Shown here piece after piece: positions 1-7,400 of a stretch of DNA of 11,859 bases; positions within the stretch are counted from its first letter, which is position 1, and each line of letters begins with the position of its first letter. The DNA is from CAYLJO01 sp964383905 (lineage in GTDB: Bacteria > Acidobacteriota > Blastocatellia > Pyrinomonadales > Pyrinomonadaceae). A program made the position numbers and the translations under genes. Location of the stretch: the NCBI GenBank assembly GCA_964383905.1, contig CAYLJO010000190.1, forward strand, positions 1-11,859, given 5' to 3'. The notes under the pieces were generated by a model. That model was given only the letters and a program-made list of their open reading frames with translations, did not search any database and had not been told where the DNA came from.

Positions 1-1154
1 TCGACCAGCTTCTCAAATGGCAGGTCCTGGTGCGCGTAAGCTCCCACGGCCACCTCCTTGGCCCGCCCGAGCAACTCCCGAAATGTCGGATCCCCGGTCA
101 TGTCCATGCGCAGGACCAAAGTGTTGACGAAGAATCCGATCAATGCTTCGGTCTCTCCGCGCGTCCGACCTGCGATCGGTGAGCCGACGACGATATCCTC
201 CTGACCCGTGTAGCGAGAGAGCAGACTCTGCCACGCCGCCAAGAGCGTCATGAAGAGGGTCACCCCCTCTTCCTGGCTCAGATCCTTAAGCCGATCGGTA
301 AGATCCTTCGACAGCACCAGCGACTGACGAGCGCCCCGAAAGCTCTGGACGGGTGGACGCCCACGATCCGTCGGCAGCGCCAAGACGGCCGGCGCTCCCC
401 GAAGCTGCTCCCGCCAGTAGGAGAGGTGCTCAAGGAGTACCTCTCCCTGAAGGTGCTCGCGCTGCCAGACGGCATAATCAGCGTACTGGATGGGCAGCCG
501 GGGCAGGAGCGAGGAGGGCGACTCCTCGCCGCGTAAAAACGCCCCGTAGAGCGCGCCCAGCTCCCTGAACAGGATGGCGGCGGACCAGGCATCGCTGATG
601 ATGTGATGCACATTGATGAGCAGCACGTGCTCCTCGTCGCCGAGCTTGAGCAAATGGACGCGCAGCAGCGGACCGCGAGATAAATCGAATGGCGATTCGG
701 CCTCTTGCTGGATCAGCCGGCGCGTTTCATCTTCGCGCGCCTCTTCTTCGATCCCGGTCAAATCTCTGACCTCAAGTGAGAGAGGGGCCTCCGGCGAGAT
801 GACCTGCACCGGCTCGCCCTCAACCGCGGCGAAGGTGGTCCGCAGCACTTCGTGGCGCCGGACGATCTCGTTGAGCGATTCCTCCAGCGCTTTGACGTTG
901 AGGCGGCCCCTCATGCGGATGGGCCGGAGCGCGTTATAAGCGTAGCCGCCGGGCTCGAGCTGATCCAAGAACCAGAGCCGTTGCTGCGCAAACGAGAGGG
1001 GCAAGGAATCGCGATTTATCCTCCGCGCGATCCGTTGCTCATCGGCAACAAAAGCACCCCTCTTCTCGAGCATCAGATCGAGAAGGGCTCGCTTAGTCGG
1101 CGTGAGATTGGTGATCTGTTTGGTTAAATCATCATTCATTGTTTTAGAGCTCAT
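1..1154 (-). CDS. NRPS, N-terminal part: condensation domain, cut by the window edge
   Basis: The start is ATG at 1154, with GGGA 6 nt upstream and an in-frame TGA 24 nt upstream. About 384 residues are visible. Residues ~15-33 (LTPTKRALLDLMLEKRG) are a short helical segment common before a first condensation domain and may take part in docking to the preceding NRPS. The C domain begins LPLSFAQQRLWFLDQLEPGG (~51), has RRHEVLRTTF, and its catalytic site reads HHIISDA at 183-189 (codons at 588-608), with Ala for the usual last Gly; both His and the Asp are kept. GFFVNTLVLR and AYAHQDLPFEKLV follow before the edge. It looks like an LCL domain that would accept the chain from the Asp module. The amino acid it adds is encoded outside the window. 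Confidence 0.93.
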   Translation of the reverse strand, partial: MSSKTMNDDLTKQITNLTPTKRALLDLMLEKRGAFVADEQRIARRINRDSLPLSFAQQRLWFLDQLEPGGYAYNALRPIRMRGRLNVKALEESLNEIVRRHEVLRTTFAAVEGEPVQVISPEAPLSLEVRDLTGIEEEAREDETRRLIQQEAESPFDLSRGPLLRVHLLKLGDEEHVLLINVHHIISDAWSAAILFRELGALYGAFLRGEESPSSLLPRLPIQYADYAVWQREHLQGEVLLEHLSYWREQLRGAPAVLALPTDRGRPPVQSFRGARQSLVLSKDLTDRLKDLSQEEGVTLFMTLLAAWQSLLSRYTGQEDIVVGSPIAGRTRGETEALIGFFVNTLVLRMDMTGDPTFRELLGRAKEVAVGAYAHQDLPFEKLV

Positions 1155-1501
1155 TTTCTTTCCCGAGGTTAATCGTCAGGAGGCGACGGCACTTCCGCTC
1201 CTGGTACATCACACGGTTTTCATTCGAATCCTCCGCGCCTCTTCGGCCCCCCGCAGAAAGGGCGGGCGTCGGAGACGGCCCTACCCCCGTTTCTTGCGAG
1301 CTCAATGTCCGAGCGCCTCACGGGGCTTCCAATAAGACGGAGAGGCGGTGGTGGCGGCGGCCGCCCCCCGCCGCTGCTCCAGCAGCATGTCCTTCCCCTG
1401 ACAGTGGCAATCGGCCCGGCGCGCGGCCCGGCAGGCGAAGGGCGCGCGAAGGCGATGGGCCATTCGACATCACGTTGGTCACCCTGGCTCCGCTCACCCA
1501 C
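1155..1501 (-). other. 347-bp gene-free, GC-rich gap before the downstream NRPS
   Basis: No protein-like frame is seen. A 93-codon frame directly follows the methyltransferase TAG in phase but is rich in Pro, Gly and Arg runs and has no ribosome binding site. A strong GC stem, GCGGCGG/CCGCCGC with a 7-nt loop (1354-1374), lies within. It has no T-tract, so it is not a typical terminator. An in-frame TGA 24 nt before the next ATG closes the upstream frame. Confidence 0.55.
1354..1374. other. GC-only 7-bp hairpin
   Basis: GCGGCGG at 1354-1360 pairs with CCGCCGC at 1368-1374 across loop CCGCCCC. A few further G-T and G-C pairs can extend it outward. It could fold in the operon transcript about 200 nt before the downstream NRPS start. 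No U-run follows on either strand. Confidence 0.35.
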
Positions 1502-2800
1502 CTACCGCCTCCTGCTGCTGCTGCTACTGCTCACCAGGTAGGGGAAGCCGTTGGTGCTCAGGAGGAGACGCAGCCTGTTGACCGCCTGAAAACTTTCCCG
1601 GACCCCTAACCTCTCCAGGACATCCTTCATCAGAGACGAGGCCTGGACCTCGATCGCCTCCAGTACTTTGCGGCACTCCGGATCGGGGTGGGTGATGGGG
1701 TAGGTCCTCAAGCGGGCCAGCGCTTCGTACCGCCCGTCATCACCCCTCACATACGTCATCTTCTCCGTCCGGCTCTTGATGAACCTTTGATTGAGGAACT
1801 CTTCGCATAACCGCTGCTCGGATTTCCGTCCCCTGCCGGCGTCGCTGCGCTGCAGGTAGAACCAGAGCATCGGCGATTTTTCGTGCATCAAGAGGTTCGA
1901 TATTTGCCAGCGTTGCGTGTCCGGCAAGGAGTCATACAGATCCTGCAGCTCCGGGTCATCGAACTCCAGATTCCAGGAGAACGTCCCCTGCGCCTTGTCG
2001 AATTGGTTGATGCAGGGGGCGACCAGTTCCAGGCCGCAGCTCGTTGTTAATGCTTCCAGCGACTCGACGGTGTGGGTATATTCGACAGGCTGGAGCAGCG
2101 CATCAGCGAAGGCAGACTCCGGGAGATCCTTTTGCGTCTGCAAAAATCGGGTCATCCTATTGTCGCACTTGATCCCATTGATGATCTTTTTGGCGACCTG
2201 CAGTTCCCTCTCGTAGTTGATTTCTCGCACCGCCTGCCCGAGCAATCTGACGGCCTTTTGGAATGCGGTCGTCTCCATCCGATGGTACCGGTTGTACACC
2301 ATCAGCTCCAGAATCCCGGCCGGCTTTAGTGCCGTCACCAGTCGCTTCAGTGGCGCAGAGGGGTCGGCGTTATGATGGATGACGCCGGTGCAGATGATGT
2401 AGTCGAACTCATTCTGATAGGCGATCTCATTGATGCTCTGCCTTCTCACCTCAAGGTTCGAAACCCCGAGCTGCCTCGCCGTATCGGCGCAGGCCTCTAA
2501 GGAGCTGATCGACAGGTCGATGCCCTTCACCTCAGCCTGAGGGAACCTGAGGGCCGTGAAGACCGCCTGATTAGTGCCGCACCCGGCCACTAAGATCCTC
2601 GGCTGTGGCGGAATGATGCTGTGATCCCAGCTGCCGATACTCTGGTTAAGCATCAGCGTCTCGAAATACGGATCCGTCACCTTGTCAAAAGCCATCGGTC
2701 TCCACGGGTAAGGGAATCTCCCGTAGAACCGAGAATTAATATCATCGACTGATTCCAATGTATCGACCAGTAAGAGATTCCCCTCGTCACTTCTCATCAT
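1498..2800. repeat. 1303-bp direct repeat, unit B
   Basis: Second member of the pair, same orientation as 2916-4218. It contains the whole methyltransferase CDS and only 4 nt beyond its stop. Its flanks on both sides differ from those of unit A. Confidence 0.93.
1502..2800 (-). CDS. Class I SAM-dependent methyltransferase, copy B (downstream copy)
   Basis: The 432-residue product is identical to copy A, including motif I VAGCGTNQA and the Ser/Arg tail. I found no base difference in the stretches compared, and the other-strand frames also match. The frame can be extended to a TTG at 2854 (18 more residues, MIPPPLLIG...), but the extension is absent from copy A, and GGAG 9 nt before the ATG at 2800 favours the shorter form. 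The 5' flank differs completely from that of copy A. Both copies look intact, so dosage or recent duplication is more likely than a pseudogene. Substrate unknown, as for copy A. Confidence 0.88.
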   Translation of the reverse strand: MMRSDEGNLLLVDTLESVDDINSRFYGRFPYPWRPMAFDKVTDPYFETLMLNQSIGSWDHSIIPPQPRILVAGCGTNQAVFTALRFPQAEVKGIDLSISSLEACADTARQLGVSNLEVRRQSINEIAYQNEFDYIICTGVIHHNADPSAPLKRLVTALKPAGILELMVYNRYHRMETTAFQKAVRLLGQAVREINYERELQVAKKIINGIKCDNRMTRFLQTQKDLPESAFADALLQPVEYTHTVESLEALTTSCGLELVAPCINQFDKAQGTFSWNLEFDDPELQDLYDSLPDTQRWQISNLLMHEKSPMLWFYLQRSDAGRGRKSEQRLCEEFLNQRFIKSRTEKMTYVRGDDGRYEALARLRTYPITHPDPECRKVLEAIEVQASSLMKDVLERLGVRESFQAVNRLRLLLSTNGFPYLVSSSSSSRRR

Positions 2801-2915
2801 GGGCGTGAACTCCACAGTTGTGCGTGGTCCAATAAGTAGCGGCGGAGGAATCAATCCCCTTTTCTCCCGACGAATGAACCGCCTCCGTCAGTGTTCGCCA
2901 CGACCGCCGCGGCCG
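2801..2915 (-). other. 115-bp spacer between the two methyltransferase copies
   Basis: The spacer does not match the other flank of either copy, nor any other part of the window that I could see. It holds the copy B ribosome binding site and a short GC-rich patch (2901-2916). I see no gene, terminator or clear promoter in it. Confidence 0.6.
2810..2816 (-). promoter_or_regulatory. Ribosome binding site of methyltransferase copy B
   Basis: TGTGGAG, with GGAG ending 9 nt before the ATG at 2800. It lies outside the duplicated unit, so copy B has acquired or kept its own initiation signal. It supports the ATG at 2800 over the upstream TTG at 2854. Confidence 0.5.
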
Positions 2916-4218
2916 CCACCTACCGCCTCCTGCTGCTGCTGCTACTGCTCACCAGGTAGGGGAAGCCGTTGGTGCTCAGGAGGAGACGCAGCCTGTTGAC
3001 CGCCTGAAAACTTTCCCGGACCCCTAACCTCTCCAGGACATCCTTCATCAGAGACGAGGCCTGGACCTCGATCGCCTCCAGTACTTTGCGGCACTCCGGA
3101 TCGGGGTGGGTGATGGGGTAGGTCCTCAAGCGGGCCAGCGCTTCGTACCGCCCGTCATCACCCCTCACATACGTCATCTTCTCCGTCCGGCTCTTGATGA
3201 ACCTTTGATTGAGGAACTCTTCGCATAACCGCTGCTCGGATTTCCGTCCCCTGCCGGCGTCGCTGCGCTGCAGGTAGAACCAGAGCATCGGCGATTTTTC
3301 GTGCATCAAGAGGTTCGATATTTGCCAGCGTTGCGTGTCCGGCAAGGAGTCATACAGATCCTGCAGCTCCGGGTCATCGAACTCCAGATTCCAGGAGAAC
3401 GTCCCCTGCGCCTTGTCGAATTGGTTGATGCAGGGGGCGACCAGTTCCAGGCCGCAGCTCGTTGTTAATGCTTCCAGCGACTCGACGGTGTGGGTATATT
3501 CGACAGGCTGGAGCAGCGCATCAGCGAAGGCAGACTCCGGGAGATCCTTTTGCGTCTGCAAAAATCGGGTCATCCTATTGTCGCACTTGATCCCATTGAT
3601 GATCTTTTTGGCGACCTGCAGTTCCCTCTCGTAGTTGATTTCTCGCACCGCCTGCCCGAGCAATCTGACGGCCTTTTGGAATGCGGTCGTCTCCATCCGA
3701 TGGTACCGGTTGTACACCATCAGCTCCAGAATCCCGGCCGGCTTTAGTGCCGTCACCAGTCGCTTCAGTGGCGCAGAGGGGTCGGCGTTATGATGGATGA
3801 CGCCGGTGCAGATGATGTAGTCGAACTCATTCTGATAGGCGATCTCATTGATGCTCTGCCTTCTCACCTCAAGGTTCGAAACCCCGAGCTGCCTCGCCGT
3901 ATCGGCGCAGGCCTCTAAGGAGCTGATCGACAGGTCGATGCCCTTCACCTCAGCCTGAGGGAACCTGAGGGCCGTGAAGACCGCCTGATTAGTGCCGCAC
4001 CCGGCCACTAAGATCCTCGGCTGTGGCGGAATGATGCTGTGATCCCAGCTGCCGATACTCTGGTTAAGCATCAGCGTCTCGAAATACGGATCCGTCACCT
4101 TGTCAAAAGCCATCGGTCTCCACGGGTAAGGGAATCTCCCGTAGAACCGAGAATTAATATCATCGACTGATTCCAATGTATCGACCAGTAAGAGATTCCC
4201 CTCGTCACTTCTCATCAT
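2916..4218. repeat. 1303-bp direct repeat, unit A
   Basis: The unit matches 1498-2800 at a constant offset of 1418 bp. The match stops on one side at the first base of the start codon (next base G in one copy, C in the other, on the coding strand) and on the other side 4 nt past the stop codon. No terminal inverted repeats or target duplications are seen, so it is not an insertion sequence. Confidence 0.93.
2920..4218 (-). CDS. Class I SAM-dependent methyltransferase, copy A (upstream copy)
   Basis: The protein has 432 residues and no signal peptide or membrane segment, so it is probably cytoplasmic. The N-terminal half has a Rossmann methyltransferase core. ILVAGCGTNQA (69-79) is the SAM-binding motif I, GIDLS (Asp95) the end of strand 2, and CTGVIHH the later motif, followed by LKPAGILELMVYNRYHR. 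Residues ~190-420 form an extra region with no motif I can name (for example SPMLWFYLQR). The C-terminus is a run of six Ser then three Arg. The gene sits between the Asp NRPS module and the next condensation domain, in the same direction, so it may modify the peptide or a building block. The methyl acceptor is unknown. ATG at 4218 is chosen because of AGAGGTGG upstream. The sequence is identical to copy B. Confidence 0.9.
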   Translation of the reverse strand: MMRSDEGNLLLVDTLESVDDINSRFYGRFPYPWRPMAFDKVTDPYFETLMLNQSIGSWDHSIIPPQPRILVAGCGTNQAVFTALRFPQAEVKGIDLSISSLEACADTARQLGVSNLEVRRQSINEIAYQNEFDYIICTGVIHHNADPSAPLKRLVTALKPAGILELMVYNRYHRMETTAFQKAVRLLGQAVREINYERELQVAKKIINGIKCDNRMTRFLQTQKDLPESAFADALLQPVEYTHTVESLEALTTSCGLELVAPCINQFDKAQGTFSWNLEFDDPELQDLYDSLPDTQRWQISNLLMHEKSPMLWFYLQRSDAGRGRKSEQRLCEEFLNQRFIKSRTEKMTYVRGDDGRYEALARLRTYPITHPDPECRKVLEAIEVQASSLMKDVLERLGVRESFQAVNRLRLLLSTNGFPYLVSSSSSSRRR

Positions 4219-4222
4219 CGTG

Positions 4223-4230
4223 CCACCTCT
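4223..4230 (-). promoter_or_regulatory. Ribosome binding site of methyltransferase copy A
   Basis: AGAGGTGG precedes the ATG at 4218; GAGG ends 7 nt before it. This supports the 432-residue start and shows that copy A has a leader different from that of copy B. Confidence 0.65.
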
Positions 4231-4347
4231 TGAGATTCAACACTTTATCGAGCTAACTTGATGGGTGATCGAGCGCGAAGCGGCTCTTCCCTCCCGCCGC
4301 AGATCGATTCGCGAGGGGGGGGTTCGGAGCAACCCAAGCCCGACCGC

Positions 4348-4399
4348 TCACCTCGACCCCTTCCCTGCACCCCCAGCACCCCGGCCTTCACCTCGACCC
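4348..4399 (-). repeat. Pair of 12-bp direct repeats around the G-rich tract
   Basis: GGGTCGAGGTGA (transcript strand) occurs at 4399-4388 and again at 4359-4348, with 40-bp spacing, on either side of the G-run block. It could be an operator pair or a small tandem expansion; the sequence alone does not decide. Confidence 0.5.
4357..4382 (-). other. Potential G-quadruplex in the methyltransferase leader
   Basis: The transcript strand carries four G-runs of 4, 5, 3 and 4 bases separated by loops TGCT, TGCA and AA, which fits the G3+N1-7 quadruplex pattern. It lies about 140 nt before the methyltransferase start codon. Formation in RNA or DNA is inference. Confidence 0.45.
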
Positions 4400-4459
4400 T
4401 TTCTCGCTTCTGTCAAACTGAGCGGCGGGGCTTTGGCGAACCCTTGACGGATAACGGGT

Positions 4460-4489
4460 AGTATAGACCGGCCCGCTTTTTTACCTGAA
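4460..4489 (-). promoter_or_regulatory. Weak sigma70-like promoter candidate after the Asp NRPS
   Basis: TATACT at 4465-4460 matches five of six bases of the -10 consensus. The best -35 at 18-bp spacing is TTCAGG (4489-4484), which matches only three of six. It sits just after the NRPS stop and could give the methyltransferase genes their own start, but the match is poor. Confidence 0.2.
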
Positions 4490-4496
4490 CAATTAG

Positions 4497-7400
4497 TCAA
4501 TCGCCCGGAAGGGGAGTGATCGCGCTTGCGCCGCCCGGCTCACCCTTCTCGATCTCGAGGAGTTGCTGCGCTTCCATCTCCGAGAGGTTCTCTAATTTAG
4601 CGAGCAGGCGGGCCATCTCTTCCCTTCTCATCGAATCAATCCGCTCAGCCAACTCTGCGACCGTGGGAAGATCAAACAAGCTGCGCAACGGGACCTCCAA
4701 TTGAAAGGCTTTGCGCACCCCGGAGATAACCTGTGTGGCGAGCAGAGAGTGCCCGCCCAGCTCGAAGAAGTTATCATGGACACTGACTCGCTTCAGCTTG
4801 AGCGCCGAGGAGAAGATACCGGCGAGCACCTCCTCTGATGATGTGCGCGGTGGGACGAAGGCTTTCTCAAGCTCGGCCCGCGCCTCGTCACATGATGAAA
4901 GCGCCCGCCGGTCAACTTTCCCGTTGGGCGTGAGAGGCAGCGCCCTCAGCATCACAATGGCAGAGGGGACCATATAATCCGGGAGCTTCTCCCTCAAGTA
5001 GGCCCTCAGCTCGTCGGCAGCCGCGGCGGCGGCCGGCGCGCGCGTTCCTGCGGTGACATAAGCCGCCAAGCGCTTCTCCCCGGGCACATCCTCCTTGACT
5101 ACTACGACACTTTGACGCACGCTCGGATGCTGGGCCAAGACGGCTTCGATCTCTCCGGGCTCGATGCGAAATCCGCGGATCTTCACCTGATTATCGATCC
5201 GGCCCAAGAACTCCACATGACCCTCCGGGAGATAGCGCACCAAATCCCCCGTCTTGTAGAGGCGCTCCTCCGGGTTGTCGGAAAAGGGATGGCGGATAAA
5301 ACGCTCGGCCGTTTGCTCAGGCTGGTTCAGGTAACCGCGCGCCAGGCCCGCGCCGCCGATATAGAGCTGTCCGGGGGCGCCTACGGGCAGAGGGTTAAGA
5401 TATTCGTCGAGGACGTAAACTTCCGTGTTCGCGATGGGAGAGCCGATCGGCACGGTCGATGATAGTGTCGAACCCACTCCCTCTTTGACGTGATAGGTCA
5501 GGGAACCAACGGTCGTCTCCGTCGGGCCGTAGTGATTAATCACCTCACATTTGCCGACCGCCGCCTCCGAGATGCGGCGGACGAGTTCCCAGGAAAGGGC
5601 CTCGCCTCCCAGTATCAGGTGCTTTAACGGGAGCGGTCTGCTCTTTTCCTCTGATGTGAGAAGAGCCTCCAGGTGGGAAGGGACTATCTTGAGAACATCA
5701 ATAGAATTCTTCGAAAGATAATCGGTGAAGCGGGCGCCCTCCATCGTCGTCTCGTAACTGAGGATGTAAAGTGCTCCCCCCGAAATGAGGGCGGGGAAGA
5801 TACAGGTGTTCCCCAGGTCGGCACCGATGGTCGAGACGGTGGCGAAACGGAGCGGGCGGCTGCCAGCCGCCCCTTTCGATTGCAATCTCTGAGAGATGAA
5901 AGAGGCGTAGTTCACCAAGCTTTGGTGACTGACGGCGACGCCCTTAGGTGTCCCGGTCGAACCCGAGGTGTAGATCACATAGACGAGATGGTGGGGGGCG
6001 GCCGCCGGCGCAAGATCCTGCTTCTTTTCGCTCTCAAACAGGGCGCGATCGCGGTCAAGACAGATGACCTCTCCGGCAAATTCCGGGAGCTGAGCTAAGA
6101 GTCTCCCCTGCGTGATCAAGATGGGGGCGCGACACTGCGCAAGCTGGAGCGATAATCTCGCTGCCGGATTCTCCGGGCTCAAGGGGACGTAGGCCCCGCC
6201 AGCTTTGAGGATGCCCAGCAGGCCGACGATCAGTTCCACCGAACGCTCCATTAAGAGGCCGACCATCACGTCCGGGGCCACCCCCCTTCGACGCAAGAAC
6301 CGGGCTAGCTGATTGGCCTTCCCATTCAACTCGGCGTAGGTCAACTGCCGGTCCTCGAAGACCACGGCAATCGCCTCGGGCGTCCGCGCCGCCTGCTCCT
6401 CGAACAACTCGTGGAGGCACTTATCATCGGGGTACCCCGCCTTCGTGTTATTCCATTGAAACAGACTTCGGCGCTCGGGATCACTCAAGAGGGGAAATTC
6501 ACCGATCATTGCTTCCTGCTTCTTAACGACGTTCTCGAGCAGCGTCGCAAAATAACCGATGAAGCGCTCGATATTCTCTCGTTGAAAGAGGTGGGGGTCG
6601 TATGATAATTCGACTGATAAGGAGTCCTCGGTCAGGAGGGAAGCCAATCTTAGCCGGAAGCGGTCGATACAGGCGTATTGCCTGCCGACGGAAAATGTCG
6701 CCCCACCCGCATCATGTTTCGCCGGCGGTTCCGCGAACTCAAATCCGATCGGATCAAGAGCATCACCGGGCAGTAGTGCCCCGGCCGCCCCTTTCCATGT
6801 AAAATAGTCCTGCCACTGCTCGGCCGTGCGCCTGGATTCATGAACCTGTCGGATGATATCGCCGAATCGTTGATCCGCCGCAAGACGGGTATGAATGGGC
6901 AGATACTTTGCGTAGAGCCCCAACGCGTCATGAAGTTCTTCATACCTTCTTCCATCCGAGAGACTGCTCACAACGATATCGGGTCGCCCGGTGAGCCTCC
7001 AGAGCAGGATCTGCCAGCAGGCCAAGAGGAGGTCAGAAGCCGAGGCGTCAAAGCGTCTGGCGGTCGCTTGAATCTGTGAACTCAGATCATGATCGATCTT
7101 CGAGAGGGCAGAGTGGAGCGTAAATGTTTGTTCATCATCTCGCTTACTCTCGAATGGGAGAATTAAAGCGGGGGATCCAAGTTCCCGGTCGCGCCAATAG
7201 GCTTTCCCGATCTCGGCATTCTCGTCCTCGGCTTCGAGCAATTCATTCTGCCAGGCGGAGAAATCGGCGTACTGAAAGGGCTCGCCGGAGGCCTCCTCGC
7301 CGCCTGAGAGGGAGGTCTCGTATTGCCGGCTGATTTCTCGCGCCAGGTTACGGAGCGTCTGCGCATCTGCGCAAAGGGAAGGGAGGCTGACGAGCAAGAT

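Larger units (their letters stand above)
4219..4496 (-). other. 278-bp gene-free leader between the Asp NRPS and methyltransferase copy A
   Basis: I see no convincing gene here; the short plus-strand frames are low-complexity. On the transcript strand it holds, in order, a weak promoter-like pair (4460-4489), a 12-bp direct repeat flanking a G-rich tract (4348-4399), a run of eight C (4315-4322), and a ribosome binding site (4223-4230). There is no hairpin plus U-tract that would clearly stop transcription from the NRPS genes, so read-through into the methyltransferases is likely. Confidence 0.6.

Noticed and set aside
1220..1501. 93-codon minus-strand frame starting right after the methyltransferase TAG, in phase with it (possible read-through extension).
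   Set aside because: Composition is low-complexity (runs of Pro, Gly, Arg), the matching extension after copy A is different and stops after ~22 codons, and there is no ribosome binding site.
2801..2854. Longer methyltransferase copy B starting at TTG 2854 (18 extra residues).
   Set aside because: The extension lies outside the duplicated unit and is absent from copy A; the ATG at 2800 has a usable ribosome binding site.
1498..4218. The two repeat units as copies of an insertion sequence.
   Set aside because: The encoded protein is a methyltransferase, and no inverted ends or target-site duplications are present.
4411..4416. Perfect TTGACA on the minus strand in the methyltransferase leader as a -35 box.
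   Set aside because: At 16-18 bp spacing the only -10 candidates are GAGGTG/AGGTGA-like, with no real match.
4477..4482. T6 after a GC-rich stretch on the plus strand as a terminator.
   Set aside because: No proper inverted repeat precedes it, and there is no plus-strand gene to terminate.
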